DNA from: UBA4093 sp036676455
GTDB taxonomy: Bacteria; Cyanobacteriota; Sericytochromatia; S15B-MN24; UBA4093
Length of the DNA: 64,000 bases
Assembly: GCA_036676455.1 (NCBI GenBank)
Contig: JAKFCW010000011.1
Span: 150,699-214,698, forward strand
Reading direction: 5' to 3'
Position numbers and translations under genes: made by a program. Shown here in pieces: positions 16,375-25,586 of this stretch (positions are counted from its first letter, which is position 1; each line of letters starts with the position of its first letter). The notes below the pieces were generated by a model, which saw nothing but the letters and a program-made list of their open reading frames with translations, was not told the origin of the DNA and searched no databases.

Positions 16375-17196
16375 ATGGCCATGGTTCCCATGCTCACCCT
16401 CAATGACGGCCGTCAGATGCCGCAGCTGGGCCTCGGCGTCTGGCAGGTGGGCGACGACGAGGCCTACCGGGTCGTCTCGGAAGCCCTCGAGACGGGTTAT
16501 CGTGCGGTCGACACGGCGGTCATCTACGGCAACGAGGTCGGGGTCGGCAAAGGCATCCGGGCTTCGGGGCTGCCGCGCGCCGAGGTCTACGTCACGACCA
16601 AGGTATGGAACTCGGAGCATGGCTACGATGCGACGCTGCGGTCGATGGACGAGAGCCTCCAGCGCTTGAACATGGATTACGTGGACCTGTACCTGATTCA
16701 CTGGCCGGCCCCCAGCCAGGATCGCTATGTCGAGACCTGGCGGGCCCTGGTTCGGCTCAAGGAAGAAGGGATCGCCCGCTCGATCGGCGTCTCCAACTTC
16801 AAGATTCCGCACCTCCAGCGGATTCTCGCAGAGACCGACGTCTTGCCTGCCGTCAACCAGGTCGAGTTACATCCGTACTTTCAGCAACATGAGATCCGCG
16901 CCTTCAACGCCGCCCACGGCATCGCGACCGAGTCGTGGAGCCCGCTGGCGCGCGGCCAGATCGTCGGGGACCCGGTGTTCCAGGCGATCGCCGACAAGCA
17001 CGGCAAGACTCCCGCCCAGGTCGTCATCCGCTGGCACCTCGACAGCGGCTTGATCGTCATCCCCAAGTCGGTCACCCCCTCGCGCATCCGTGAGAACTTC
17101 GACGTCCTGGACTTCCACCTGGACGCCGATGATCTGGCCGCCATCACCGCGTGCGATCAGGACCGGCGGATCGGACGCGATCCAGATACCCTCTAG
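16375..17196 (+). CDS. Aldo-keto reductase (AKR superfamily)
   Basis: This is a 273-residue NADPH-dependent (alpha/beta)8-barrel reductase. The catalytic tetrad is intact: Asp46 (AVDTA), Tyr51 (IYGNE), Lys76 (TTKVW) and His109 (LIHWP). The cofactor end shows VIPKSVTPSRIRENF. It resembles 2,5-diketo-gluconate reductase/YvgN-type enzymes that reduce aldehydes such as methylglyoxal; the real substrate is open. The start is fixed by AAGGAG 6 nt upstream. Confidence 0.93.
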   Translation: MAMVPMLTLNDGRQMPQLGLGVWQVGDDEAYRVVSEALETGYRAVDTAVIYGNEVGVGKGIRASGLPRAEVYVTTKVWNSEHGYDATLRSMDESLQRLNMDYVDLYLIHWPAPSQDRYVETWRALVRLKEEGIARSIGVSNFKIPHLQRILAETDVLPAVNQVELHPYFQQHEIRAFNAAHGIATESWSPLARGQIVGDPVFQAIADKHGKTPAQVVIRWHLDSGLIVIPKSVTPSRIRENFDVLDFHLDADDLAAITACDQDRRIGRDPDTL

Positions 17197-17217
17197 CTCC
17201 GCAGAGGGGTTTCTGGC

Positions 17218-17658
17218 CTAGCGTGTCGACCTCGAGAGCATGTGCGCCTCGAGGCGGATCTCCGTGCCCGTCAGGGCCTTCGAGACCGGGCAGGCCTTCT
17301 TGGTCTCCTCGGCGATCGCCTTGAAGGTCGCCTCGTCCAGCCCCGAGACCTCGACCTCGGTCAGCAGGTCGATGCTCGAGATGGCCCAGCCGCCGTCCTG
17401 CTTCTCAAAGTGAACCTTGGCGTCGGTCTTGATGCGCTCGGGCGCCTGAGCCGCCTTCGTCAGGCCGCTCGACAGGGCCATGGAGAAACAACCGGCCAAG
17501 GCCGCTCCGATCAGCTCCTCGGGGTTGGTGCCGGGGGCTTCTCCCATGCGGGTCTGGAAGGAATAGGCCCCCTCGTATGCTCCGCTGCCGAGGCTCATCT
17601 TGCCCTGGCCCGTCTGCAAGTCGCCTTCCCAGACCGCGTTCGCCTTCCGATATGGCAT
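17218..17658 (-). CDS. OsmC-family peroxiredoxin
   Basis: This is a 146-residue OsmC-type thiol peroxidase, expected to reduce organic hydroperoxides. The two catalytic Cys are present: Cys57 in LAGCFSM and Cys123 in KKACPVSKAL. The expected GTNPEELIGAAL segment precedes the first Cys. I start at 17658 because GGAGG lies about 7 nt upstream; a longer open frame upstream has no such site. Cytoplasmic, single gene, convergent with the aldo-keto reductase. Confidence 0.92.
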   Translation of the reverse strand: MPYRKANAVWEGDLQTGQGKMSLGSGAYEGAYSFQTRMGEAPGTNPEELIGAALAGCFSMALSSGLTKAAQAPERIKTDAKVHFEKQDGGWAISSIDLLTEVEVSGLDEATFKAIAEETKKACPVSKALTGTEIRLEAHMLSRSTR

Positions 17659-17884
17659 CTCTCGCCCTCCTCGCGTGCGCCTTCCGCTCCGGTACGCGGG
17701 AGGATACCAGCCCCGGGGGGCGGACACAGCAACGAAGCAGGGATCTGAAGGGCAAATCGAGCGGCAATGCGGCACATGTTCCGTAATTTTTACCGTGCCG
17801 AGGCTCGTCAAAGCTGACTAGCATGGGAATAGACCTATCTAGAACTATTTTTCCAGGGGTTCTTCAATTAGAAAGGCACGCGCC

Positions 17885-19675
17885 ATGGCCAAGCTGGCTG
17901 ACAAGTACCGCATCACCGATCGCAACCTCGCCCTGCGGAAGGGCTTCCTGCGGTTCGGCGAGGAGGATATCCGGATCCTCGCCCAGCTCGCCGACTGGGC
18001 GGAGCGCAAGGCCGACGCGATCTCGCGGGAGTTCTACGACCACCAGTTCTCTTATCCGCCGACCGTCGCCTACTTCGAGGGGCAGGCTCGCCGCCGCGGC
18101 ACGAGCATGGAGGAGCTGCGGCGCCGCCTGGAGCGTTCCCAGGCCGGCTACTTCCGGCAGATCTTCCAGGAGGCCGCAAACGGAGGGGCTTATGGCGCCG
18201 ATTACTTCGCCACCCGCCTCCATGTCGGCGGCCTCCACAACGAGATCAACCTCCCCCTGAAATGGTACATGGGCGCCTATCTGAGCTACTTCGACCTCGT
18301 CCGCAAGTACCTCAAGGCCAGCTTCCCGCTGCGCCGCGGCTTCCGCGAGAAGGCCGAGCGCGCGCTTTCCGCCGTCTTCAACTACGACATGCAGGCCGTC
18401 ACCGACTCGTTCTTCTACGACTACCTGGAGTCGATCGGCCTGGATCTCGCGCGGATCACCGTGCCAAACCCCGACCATGACCTCTCCGAGCACTACGCCG
18501 AGATGAAGGCCGTCGTGCGCGGCACCATCAGCGAGACCGTCGAGACCACGCGCGTGCTGGAAAGCAGCATCGCCCGTCTGATCAGCGAGCTGGGTCAGGT
18601 CCAGCAGGCGATCACGGCCATCGCGACCGCCTGCGAGCAGGTGGAAGGGCGCACCCGGACCCTCACCGACAACGTGGACACGACTTCCAGCAACCTCGCC
18701 GAGATGGCCGGCAGCATCCAGCAAGTGGCTAGCAACTCGGAGACCCTTTCCGCCTCGGTGAGCCAGACCTCGGCCAGCATCGAAGAGATGGCCGCATCGG
18801 TCCAGCAGGTGGCCCTCAACGTCGAGGACGCCAACCGCGAGGCGGAGCGCTCCGCCGCCGTCGCCCAGGAGGGGCGCTCCTCGGTGGAGCAGACGATCTC
18901 CGGCATGACCCAGATCAACCGCGCCATGAACGAGGTCCTGACGGTCATCTCCGGCCTGGGCAAGTCCTCCGAGGAGATCGGAGCCATCATCTCGGTGATC
19001 GACGACATCGCCGAGCAGACCAACCTGCTGGCCCTGAACGCGGCCATCGAGGCGGCGCGCGCCGGCGAGCACGGCAGGGGCTTCGCGGTCGTCGCCGACG
19101 AGGTGCGCAAGCTCGCAGAGCGCTCGGCCAAGGCCACCGGCGAGATTGCCGCCCTCATCAAGGGCATCCAGAAGGAAACCGAGCAGGCCGTATCGAGCAC
19201 CCAGCAGGGGGCTGCCGCCATCAACGAGGGGACCGGCCTCGCCCAGAAGGCCGGCGAGTCCCTTCGCGACATCGTCACCTCGGTTTCGCAGGTCTCGACG
19301 CTCATGGGCCAGATTCGTCAGGCCACCCAGGAGCAGAGCCGCGCGGCCGCTCAGATCGCCGATGCCGTGACCTCCATGAACCAGCTCACCCACTCGGTCA
19401 TGGGAGCCACCCAGGAGCAATCCAGGGGCTCCGAGCAGATCGTCCGGGCGGTCGATTCCGTTTCGGCGATCGCCCAGGAAGTCGCCTCTGCCACGCACGA
19501 GCAGCGCGACGCCGGAGCCCGGGCGCTCACGGCCGTCGAGAGCATCAGCCGCCTGGCGCGCGACGTCGACCGGAAGTCCCAGGACCTCGCAGAGGCCGTC
19601 GCCTACTTCAAGGTCGACCCACACGCGCTGAGCCTGACCGTCCCGACCGCCGGAAAGGCCGGCGCCCGACCCTGA
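17885..19675 (+). CDS. Globin-coupled methyl-accepting chemotaxis protein (HemAT-like)
   Basis: This is a 596-residue soluble chemoreceptor. Residues 1-190 form a protoglobin/globin-sensor domain. By alignment to the family pattern before LPLKWYMGAY, the proximal heme ligand is His118 (GLHNEIN). There are no membrane helices. The C-terminal two thirds is the coiled-coil MCP signalling domain with the conserved hairpin IDDIAEQTNLLALNAAIEAARAGEHGRGFAVVADEVRKLAERS broken here only by the motif description: the tip lies at about residues 378-420. It should bind O2 (or NO/CO) through heme and signal to CheA for aerotaxis. No che genes are nearby. Confidence 0.92.
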   Translation: MAKLADKYRITDRNLALRKGFLRFGEEDIRILAQLADWAERKADAISREFYDHQFSYPPTVAYFEGQARRRGTSMEELRRRLERSQAGYFRQIFQEAANGGAYGADYFATRLHVGGLHNEINLPLKWYMGAYLSYFDLVRKYLKASFPLRRGFREKAERALSAVFNYDMQAVTDSFFYDYLESIGLDLARITVPNPDHDLSEHYAEMKAVVRGTISETVETTRVLESSIARLISELGQVQQAITAIATACEQVEGRTRTLTDNVDTTSSNLAEMAGSIQQVASNSETLSASVSQTSASIEEMAASVQQVALNVEDANREAERSAAVAQEGRSSVEQTISGMTQINRAMNEVLTVISGLGKSSEEIGAIISVIDDIAEQTNLLALNAAIEAARAGEHGRGFAVVADEVRKLAERSAKATGEIAALIKGIQKETEQAVSSTQQGAAAINEGTGLAQKAGESLRDIVTSVSQVSTLMGQIRQATQEQSRAAAQIADAVTSMNQLTHSVMGATQEQSRGSEQIVRAVDSVSAIAQEVASATHEQRDAGARALTAVESISRLARDVDRKSQDLAEAVAYFKVDPHALSLTVPTAGKAGARP

Positions 19676-19691
19676 CGCCAGGTCCGTCAAT

Positions 19692-19725
19692 GGAACCCGG
19701 GGCCGAATCATCGGCCCCGGGTTCC
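19692..19725 (+). terminator. Terminator hairpin after the globin chemoreceptor
   Basis: A perfect 15-bp stem (19692-19706 with 19711-19725) with loop ATCA is followed by GTGTTGCTT, a poor T-tract. Confidence 0.78.
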
Positions 19726-19799
19726 GTGTTGCTTACGGATGCCCTTCGGCTGGAAGCTGGTAGGCTGAAGCGTAGAGCCTTCGCCCTTCGGAGCCTGCC

Positions 19800-21956
19800 A
19801 TGCCGACACCCGCCCCTCCGCAGCAGCGCACGCCGCCCAAAGCTCGGTACAGCTTGGAACCCGGACACTTCAGTCCCCTGGGAGCCACGCCGGACGCCGA
19901 GGGCGTCAACTTCTCCATCTTCTCCCAGAACGCCACGGCCGTGACCTTCCTGCTCTTCGACGCTCCCGAGAGCACGCAGCCGATCCTGGAGATCCCGCTC
20001 GACCCGCTCCACCACAAGACGTTCTACTTCTGGCACCTCTACCTGCGCGGTTTACGTCCCGGCATGCTTTACGCGTACCGGGTGGACGGCCCCCATGAGC
20101 CCGAAGTAGGCCACCGCTTCGATCCCCGCCGGTTGCTGATCGATCCCTACGCCCGAGGCGTCGATACGACGCTCTGGAGCCGCGAGCGGACCATGGCCGG
20201 CGAGGACGGGCTGACATGCGGCATGCGCTCGGTCGTGGCGGAGACCTCCGGCTACGACTGGGAGGGCGATCGCCCCCTCGCCCACCCCATGCGCGAGACC
20301 GTCATCTACGAGCTCCACGTCGGGGGCTTCACCCGCTCTCCGTCTTCCGGCGTCCAGCATCCCGGCACCTTCCTCGGCGTCCTATCGAAGATCCCGTACT
20401 TGAAGTCCCTCGGCGTGACCGCCGTCGAGCTGCTGCCGGTCTTCGCCTTCGATCCCAACGAGGTCTCGCGCCGCGATCCCTTCACCGGCGAGCCGCTCAC
20501 CAACTACTGGGGCTACAGCACCGTCAGCTACTTCGCCCCGCATGGCGGCTACGCCGTCTCGGAGCCCGTCCGCGAGTTCCGCGACATGGTCAAGGCCCTC
20601 CACCGAGCCGGCATCGAGGTGATCCTCGACGTGGTCTTCAACCACACGACCGAAGGAGACCAGCGGGGGCCGACCCTCAGCTTCAAGGGCTTCGACAATG
20701 CCGTCTACTACCACCTCCAGCCCGAGGACCGTCGCTACTACCGGGACTACTCCGGCTGCGGCAACACGCTCAACTGCAACCACCCCATCGTGAACAAGTT
20801 CATCATGGACTGCCTGACCTTCTGGGTGGAGGAGATGCACGTGGACGGCTTCCGCTTCGACGAAGGCGCGATCCTGACGCGCGGGGAAGACGGCAATCCG
20901 CTCGTCAACCCGCCGGTGGTCTGGAACATCGAGCTCTCCGACGCCTTCTCGCGCACGAAGATCATCACCGAGGCATGGGACGCCGCGGGACTCTACCAGG
21001 TCGGCTACTTCCCCGGCAAGCGCTGGGCCGAATGGAACGGCCGCTACCGGGACGACATCCGCCGCTTCGTCAGGGGCGACCGCGGACTCATCGGCAAGGT
21101 CGCCTCCCGGATCTCGGGAAGCGCCGATATCTACCAGGCGAGCAAGCGGTTCCCCATCAACAGCATCAACTTCGTCACCTGTCATGACGGCTTCACCCTC
21201 AACGACCTGGTCACGTACTCCGAGAAGCACAACCTCGCCAACGGCGAAGGAAACCGGGACGGCGCCAACGACAACGACAGCTCCAACTACGGCTGGGAAG
21301 GACCGACCTTCGATGCCGAGCTGTCCGAGTTGCGCAACCGCCAGGTCAAGAACTTCCTGGCCATCCTCATGCTCAGCCAGGGCGTGCCGATGCTGCTCTG
21401 CGGCGACGAGGTCCGGCGCAGCCAGCAAGGCAACAACAACGCCTACTGCCAGGACTCGCCCATGAACTGGCTCGACTGGACCTTGATGGATCGCCATGCC
21501 GACGTGCTGCGCTTCACCCGCCGGCTCATCGCCTTTCGCAAGCATCACGGGGCCTTCACCCGGAGGCGTTTCTTCACCGGCGAGCTGAACGAGCGGGGCA
21601 TCCCGGACATCGCCTGGCACGGCTGCAAGCTTGGCGCGCCCGGCATGGACGACCCCGCCTCAGGGGTCCTGGCCTTCACCTTGGGCGACGCGCACGACGA
21701 TCTGCACGTCATGCTCAACATGGAGGACCAAGCGCTCGACTTCGAGCTGCCCGAGATTCCCGGCTGGGGCTGGTTCCGGGGCGTGGACACCTCGCTTTCG
21801 AGCCCCGATGACGTCTCCGAGCGCGGACAGGAAATCCGGGTCAGCACGCCGACCTACCGTGTGAACGGGCATACGGTCGTCGTCCTGCACTCCAGGCCGC
21901 TCGACGAGGGGGCGGCATGGAGCCTCCGGAGCATCCCGCTCTCGATCGCGACCTAG
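19800..21956 (+). CDS. glgX: Glycogen debranching enzyme GlgX (isoamylase type)
   Basis: This is a 718-residue glycoside hydrolase 13 enzyme that cleaves alpha-1,6 branches of limit dextrin during glycogen breakdown in the cytoplasm. An N-terminal CBM48 covers about residues 15-130. The TIM barrel shows DVVFNHTTEGD, GFRFDEGAIL (nucleophile Asp), IITEAWDAAG (acid Glu) and FVTCHDGFTLND (third Asp). Length matches GlgX/TreX. No other glycogen gene lies close by. The region before the start is short, with only a weak GGAG. Confidence 0.95.
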   Translation: MPTPAPPQQRTPPKARYSLEPGHFSPLGATPDAEGVNFSIFSQNATAVTFLLFDAPESTQPILEIPLDPLHHKTFYFWHLYLRGLRPGMLYAYRVDGPHEPEVGHRFDPRRLLIDPYARGVDTTLWSRERTMAGEDGLTCGMRSVVAETSGYDWEGDRPLAHPMRETVIYELHVGGFTRSPSSGVQHPGTFLGVLSKIPYLKSLGVTAVELLPVFAFDPNEVSRRDPFTGEPLTNYWGYSTVSYFAPHGGYAVSEPVREFRDMVKALHRAGIEVILDVVFNHTTEGDQRGPTLSFKGFDNAVYYHLQPEDRRYYRDYSGCGNTLNCNHPIVNKFIMDCLTFWVEEMHVDGFRFDEGAILTRGEDGNPLVNPPVVWNIELSDAFSRTKIITEAWDAAGLYQVGYFPGKRWAEWNGRYRDDIRRFVRGDRGLIGKVASRISGSADIYQASKRFPINSINFVTCHDGFTLNDLVTYSEKHNLANGEGNRDGANDNDSSNYGWEGPTFDAELSELRNRQVKNFLAILMLSQGVPMLLCGDEVRRSQQGNNNAYCQDSPMNWLDWTLMDRHADVLRFTRRLIAFRKHHGAFTRRRFFTGELNERGIPDIAWHGCKLGAPGMDDPASGVLAFTLGDAHDDLHVMLNMEDQALDFELPEIPGWGWFRGVDTSLSSPDDVSERGQEIRVSTPTYRVNGHTVVVLHSRPLDEGAAWSLRSIPLSIAT

Positions 21957-21972
21957 CGCCTGCGTACGACAA

Positions 21973-21994
21973 AGGGGGCTCCGAAGAGCCCCCT
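21973..21994. terminator. Terminator hairpin between glgX and the DUF5069 gene
   Basis: A 9-bp perfect stem AGGGGGCTC / GAGCCCCCT with loop CGAA lies between convergent genes. Confidence 0.7.
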
Positions 21995-22012
21995 CGCCGA
22001 TTGCGGCTTCGA

Positions 22013-22453
22013 CTACGCCAGGTTGGCGGGGAAGGGGTGGTTCTCCTCGAAGCAGATGAGCTGCGTCCAGCTCGTGAAGTTCTTGCCGGGCGCGGAGGCC
22101 TTCAGCGCCTCGGCGAAGTAGCCGGCCAACTCGGGGGCCACGGGGGCGGCCATGGCCTTGTAGTACTCGGCGACTTCCTCGGGAGTGCGCTTGGTCGCGT
22201 GCTCCATGACCCAGGCGGCGATCGCCTCGTCCTCGGCGCCGGACTTGATCAGCTCGCCCAGCGCCTCGGTGTCGAGGCCATAGAAGGCGATGAAGCGCTG
22301 ATCCGAGCCACAGGGATACGGCGAGTACTCACCGCGGGTACCCGCGAAGTGGGCGCGGGTCTTGTCGATCAGTCGGGGAAGCCAGAAGTAGCCCGCGATC
22401 GCATCGAAGGGGCTACGGGGAAACTCGCGGGTCAAATCCAAAGCTTGCGGCAT
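22013..22453 (-). CDS. DUF5069-domain protein
   Basis: This 146-residue soluble protein has the DUF5069 hallmarks SPFDAIAGYFWLPRLIDKTRA at the N-terminus and PGKNFTSWTQLICFEEN near the end. Function unknown. The start at 22453 is set by AAGGA 7 nt upstream; the longer frame (to 22549) has no such site. It is divergent from an HxlR regulator, which may control it through the shared intergenic region. Confidence 0.82.
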   Translation of the reverse strand: MPQALDLTREFPRSPFDAIAGYFWLPRLIDKTRAHFAGTRGEYSPYPCGSDQRFIAFYGLDTEALGELIKSGAEDEAIAAWVMEHATKRTPEEVAEYYKAMAAPVAPELAGYFAEALKASAPGKNFTSWTQLICFEENHPFPANLA

Positions 22454-22541
22454 GGGGTATCCTTTCTGGAGTGAAGTAACGGGACAGGCATGGAACTCCC
22501 TCGTTGAGCGTTTCGCGGCCTGCGTTCGGCAAAAACAACGG

Positions 22542-22560
22542 ATCGACATGCCGTGTCGAT
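22542..22560. promoter_or_regulatory. Inverted repeat between DUF5069 and HxlR genes
   Basis: ATCGACA-N5-TGTCGAT is a perfect 7-bp inverted repeat 89 bp upstream of the DUF5069 start and 86 bp upstream of the HxlR start. It is a candidate operator for the HxlR protein. A smaller palindrome, GGTACC, lies further toward hxlR. Confidence 0.5.
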
Positions 22561-22645
22561 ACCTGATACTCTAAACCACTAGGCGGTAAAGTAAAGTAGG
22601 TACCATTTAGTAACCACCCTACCCCGCTGGCCAAGGAGACGCGCC

Positions 22646-23107
22646 ATGACGAAACGAGCCATCGAGGCCCTTTGCCCGATGAGCCAGCTGATGCAGCTGC
22701 TTTCGGGGCCCTGGACCATCTACATTCTCTGGGTGCTCGGCAAGAACGGGCCGACGCGCTACGGCGCTCTCAAGCGGCAGATCACCGGGGTCTCGAGCAA
22801 GGTCCTGACCGAGCGCCTGCGCATGCTCGAGGAGACGGGCCTGATCAGCCGCGCGTACGAGGCGACCATCCCCCCGCAGGTGACCTACGCCATCACCGAG
22901 CGCACGCTCGAGCTGACCCCGGTCCTCGACGAGCTGGCGGAGATCGCCCGCCACTGGTACGGCGAGGATCCCTGCCTGCCCTCGCTGAGCGACCTGAAGG
23001 CCAGCGCTGCGGCTAAGGGCGATGCTGCGGCTAAGCCCCCCCGAGCTCGGGACTCCCGGGCTCGGGCCACGGATGCTTCGGGTAGCGCCGCTTCAGTTCC
23101 TTCCTGA
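22646..23107 (+). CDS. HxlR-family transcriptional regulator
   Basis: This 153-residue winged-helix regulator has the typical N-terminal Cys10 (EALCPMSQ), the helix GPWTIYILWVLGKNGPTRYGAL and the recognition segment VSSKVLTERLRMLEE. HxlR/HypR-type proteins often sense aldehydes or oxidants through this Cys. The last 30 or so residues (Ala/Arg/Ser-rich) overlap the 3' end of hrpB on the other strand by 77 bp and look like antisense coding rather than a fold. GGAGA precedes the ATG. Confidence 0.88.
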   Translation: MTKRAIEALCPMSQLMQLLSGPWTIYILWVLGKNGPTRYGALKRQITGVSSKVLTERLRMLEETGLISRAYEATIPPQVTYAITERTLELTPVLDELAEIARHWYGEDPCLPSLSDLKASAAAKGDAAAKPPRARDSRARATDASGSAASVPS

Positions 23108-25490
23108 CCTCGGGGTAAGTGTTCCGCCAGAAGCCCGTCATGTCGAACGTCTTCTGGACCGTCCGATAGTTGGGCGCCAGGATGTCGAACAAGACCTGGA
23201 CCCGCCCCTCGTAAAGCTTCAGCGTGCCTTGCATGCCCAACATGTCGCCGAGACGGGCGGAAAGCTCGGGCGGCGCACCGTCGAAGTAGGTGATGCGGGC
23301 CTTTCGGCCGTTCGGCAGCGCCATGCTGCGGGGGGCCGCGCGGTCGATCCGGGCCATGGCCTCCCAGCCCACGAACTCGTGAAGCACGTTCACCAAGGCT
23401 TGCTCGGTGATCTCGGCAGCGGCGGCCTTGCCGTCGGCCAGCTCGTGGTAAATGATCTCCCAGTCTTCCGCGTCGAGCGCCGGGATGCCGGCCTCCGGCC
23501 AGGCCGCCGAGGCCAGGCGAATCCGAAGGATCAGCTGTTCGACGTCCTCGCTTCGCGCCTCCAGGGGGACTTCCTCGGCCAGCAGCTTCGAGACCAGCAT
23601 CGCCTCCGCCTGGGCGCGGTCCCACTCGGCCGGCGGCAGCGGTTCGCGGCGTACCACCAGGCCACCGACCTTCCACTGGCGTTCCTGGACGACCCGCTGC
23701 CTGGCCGTCTCCCAGCTGCACACGACCTCGGGCTCGCCGCGTTCGCCGACCCAGTCCGGCAAGCACGGCAGGTAGAGGGGAATGGAGACTTGGCGGCTCT
23801 GGCCGGCTCCGCCCACCTCGTGCAGCTCCAGCGCGAGGATCAGGTCGCCGGGCTGTCCGCCGGAGGTCACCATGCCCTTGCGGCCGTCGGCCAGCAGATA
23901 CGCCTTGTCTTGCTTGGCCGCGAGGCGGCTGTCGAAGGCTAGCAGCCAGGCCTTGGTGACGGCCCGGCGCCGGTCTCGATCACCTGGCGAATCCGGCGCG
24001 AGCGCCTCCTCGGACCCGCCGCGATCCGCCTCGGAAGGCCTGGCCAGCTCAGTCAGCTGGCGGTAGGTCTCACCCACCTCGCGCCCCCAGGTGCGGGCCC
24101 GCGGATCCTGAACGAGCGCGACTCCGAGCCGGTAGAGATCCCCCTCGTCGGCGACGGACTTGCGGTCGGCGGCTTCCAAGAGGGCAATCATGGCCGCAGC
24201 CAGGGTCGCGCAGTTCGCCTCGCGCGCCGCCATGAGCACGCGCGCCAGCGCCGGAGGCAACGGGAAGCGCAGCAGGCGCTTGCCCAGGGGAGTGAGCCGG
24301 CCTTGCGCGTCGAGGGCGTCGAGGTCGCGCAGGCGCTCTTGCGTGCGCGACCAGCGATCGGCGGGCGGCGGGTCCAGGAAGATCAAGGGCTCAGGCAGGG
24401 CGGCGCTGGACAAGGCCAGCCGCGACAGGTCCAGGCGCGAGATCTCAGGAGCCATGGCCTCGGGCATGGCGGTCTCGTGGGTCTTCGGCCAGAGCCTGAG
24501 GCAGCGTCCGGGCCCGAGGCGGCCGGCGCGGCCCGCGCGCTGGATCGCGTTCTGCCGGCTGATCAGGCCCAGGTGCAGGGTGTCGAGATCGCGGTGGGGA
24601 TCGTAGGCGGCGTGGCGCGCCAGCCCGGAGTCGATCACGGCCACCACCCCGGGGATGGTCAGGGAGGTCTCGGCGACGTTGGTCGCGACGATCACGCAGG
24701 GCTCCGTGCCCGGCAACTCCAGCGCCCGCTGCTGAGCGTCGGGCGATTGCGAGCCGCTGAGCTCGAGCACGCGGAAGCCGCGATCGCGGCAAAGGGGCTC
24801 CAGGGCGTCCACCGTGCGGCGGATCTCGCCGACTCCCGGCATGAAGATCAGCACCGAGCCGTCGAGGCCCTCCGAGAGCAGATGCCGGAAGCCCCGGACG
24901 GCCTGGCTCCAGAGCGGCTCATGCGGCTGCGGGGACTGGTAGGCGATCGCCACCTCATGCGTCCGGGCGTCGACCTCCAGGAACGGCGGCCGGTCCAGGT
25001 ACTCCGACAGGGCCTCGCCTTCGAGGGTGGCAGACATGACGACCAGCGAGAGGTCGGGGCGCGAGCCCTCCTGCAGCTGCTTCAGCCAGGCGAGACAGGC
25101 GTCCGCCTCCAGGGTTCGCTCGTGGAACTCGTCGAGGATGACCAGCGAGATGCCTGACAGCATGGGATCCTGCTGGATCCGCTGCCAGAAGACGCCGTAG
25201 GTCGCGAAGATCACGCGGGTGCTCGCCGAGACGCTGCGCTCGAAGCGCACCTGGTAGCCGACGGTCTGGCCGAGGGCCTCGCCGCGCTCCGCGGCGACCC
25301 GGGCGGCCAGGGAGCGCGCAGCGATCCGGCGCGGTTGCAGCACCATCGCGGTGGAGGCCTCGCTGAGCAGGAACTGCGGCACCTGGGTCGATTTTCCGGT
25401 GCCCGGCGGAGCCGAGAGGATCAGGCGCTTTTGCGCGGACAGCGCGTTGCGGATCGCGTCGGCGTATGGGTGAATGGGTAGTCGCATCAT
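23031..25490 (-). CDS. hrpB: ATP-dependent helicase HrpB
   Basis: This is an 819-residue DEAH-type superfamily 2 helicase. Walker A APPGTGKST lies at about residue 26, the DEAH-like box is DEFH (ILDEFHERTL), motif III is MSATLEG, and motif VI is QRAGRAGR. The C-terminal HA2/OB region ends with the HrpB hallmark PKHPWPEP. It probably remodels RNA; in some bacteria it processes mRNA. The start is taken at the double ATG at 25490; an ATG at 25502 is equally open and neither has a clear Shine-Dalgarno. The reading frame stays open far upstream only as antisense to the kinase at 26013. Confidence 0.92.
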   Translation of the reverse strand: MMRLPIHPYADAIRNALSAQKRLILSAPPGTGKSTQVPQFLLSEASTAMVLQPRRIAARSLAARVAAERGEALGQTVGYQVRFERSVSASTRVIFATYGVFWQRIQQDPMLSGISLVILDEFHERTLEADACLAWLKQLQEGSRPDLSLVVMSATLEGEALSEYLDRPPFLEVDARTHEVAIAYQSPQPHEPLWSQAVRGFRHLLSEGLDGSVLIFMPGVGEIRRTVDALEPLCRDRGFRVLELSGSQSPDAQQRALELPGTEPCVIVATNVAETSLTIPGVVAVIDSGLARHAAYDPHRDLDTLHLGLISRQNAIQRAGRAGRLGPGRCLRLWPKTHETAMPEAMAPEISRLDLSRLALSSAALPEPLIFLDPPPADRWSRTQERLRDLDALDAQGRLTPLGKRLLRFPLPPALARVLMAAREANCATLAAAMIALLEAADRKSVADEGDLYRLGVALVQDPRARTWGREVGETYRQLTELARPSEADRGGSEEALAPDSPGDRDRRRAVTKAWLLAFDSRLAAKQDKAYLLADGRKGMVTSGGQPGDLILALELHEVGGAGQSRQVSIPLYLPCLPDWVGERGEPEVVCSWETARQRVVQERQWKVGGLVVRREPLPPAEWDRAQAEAMLVSKLLAEEVPLEARSEDVEQLILRIRLASAAWPEAGIPALDAEDWEIIYHELADGKAAAAEITEQALVNVLHEFVGWEAMARIDRAAPRSMALPNGRKARITYFDGAPPELSARLGDMLGMQGTLKLYEGRVQVLFDILAPNYRTVQKTFDMTGFWRNTYPEVRKELKRRYPKHPWPEPGSPELGGA

Positions 25491-25586
25491 GGCGAGCGGC
25501 ATGGTACCACGACGGGACGGGGCTTTCACAGCGGGCGTTCGCGCGCTAGACTCGAAAGTCGACGTGAGAAAGCGCGAGGCATCAGC

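Noticed and set aside
25501..25586. Fluoride (crcB) riboswitch upstream of crcB
   Set aside because: The conserved pseudoknot motifs are not seen in the 86-nt gap.
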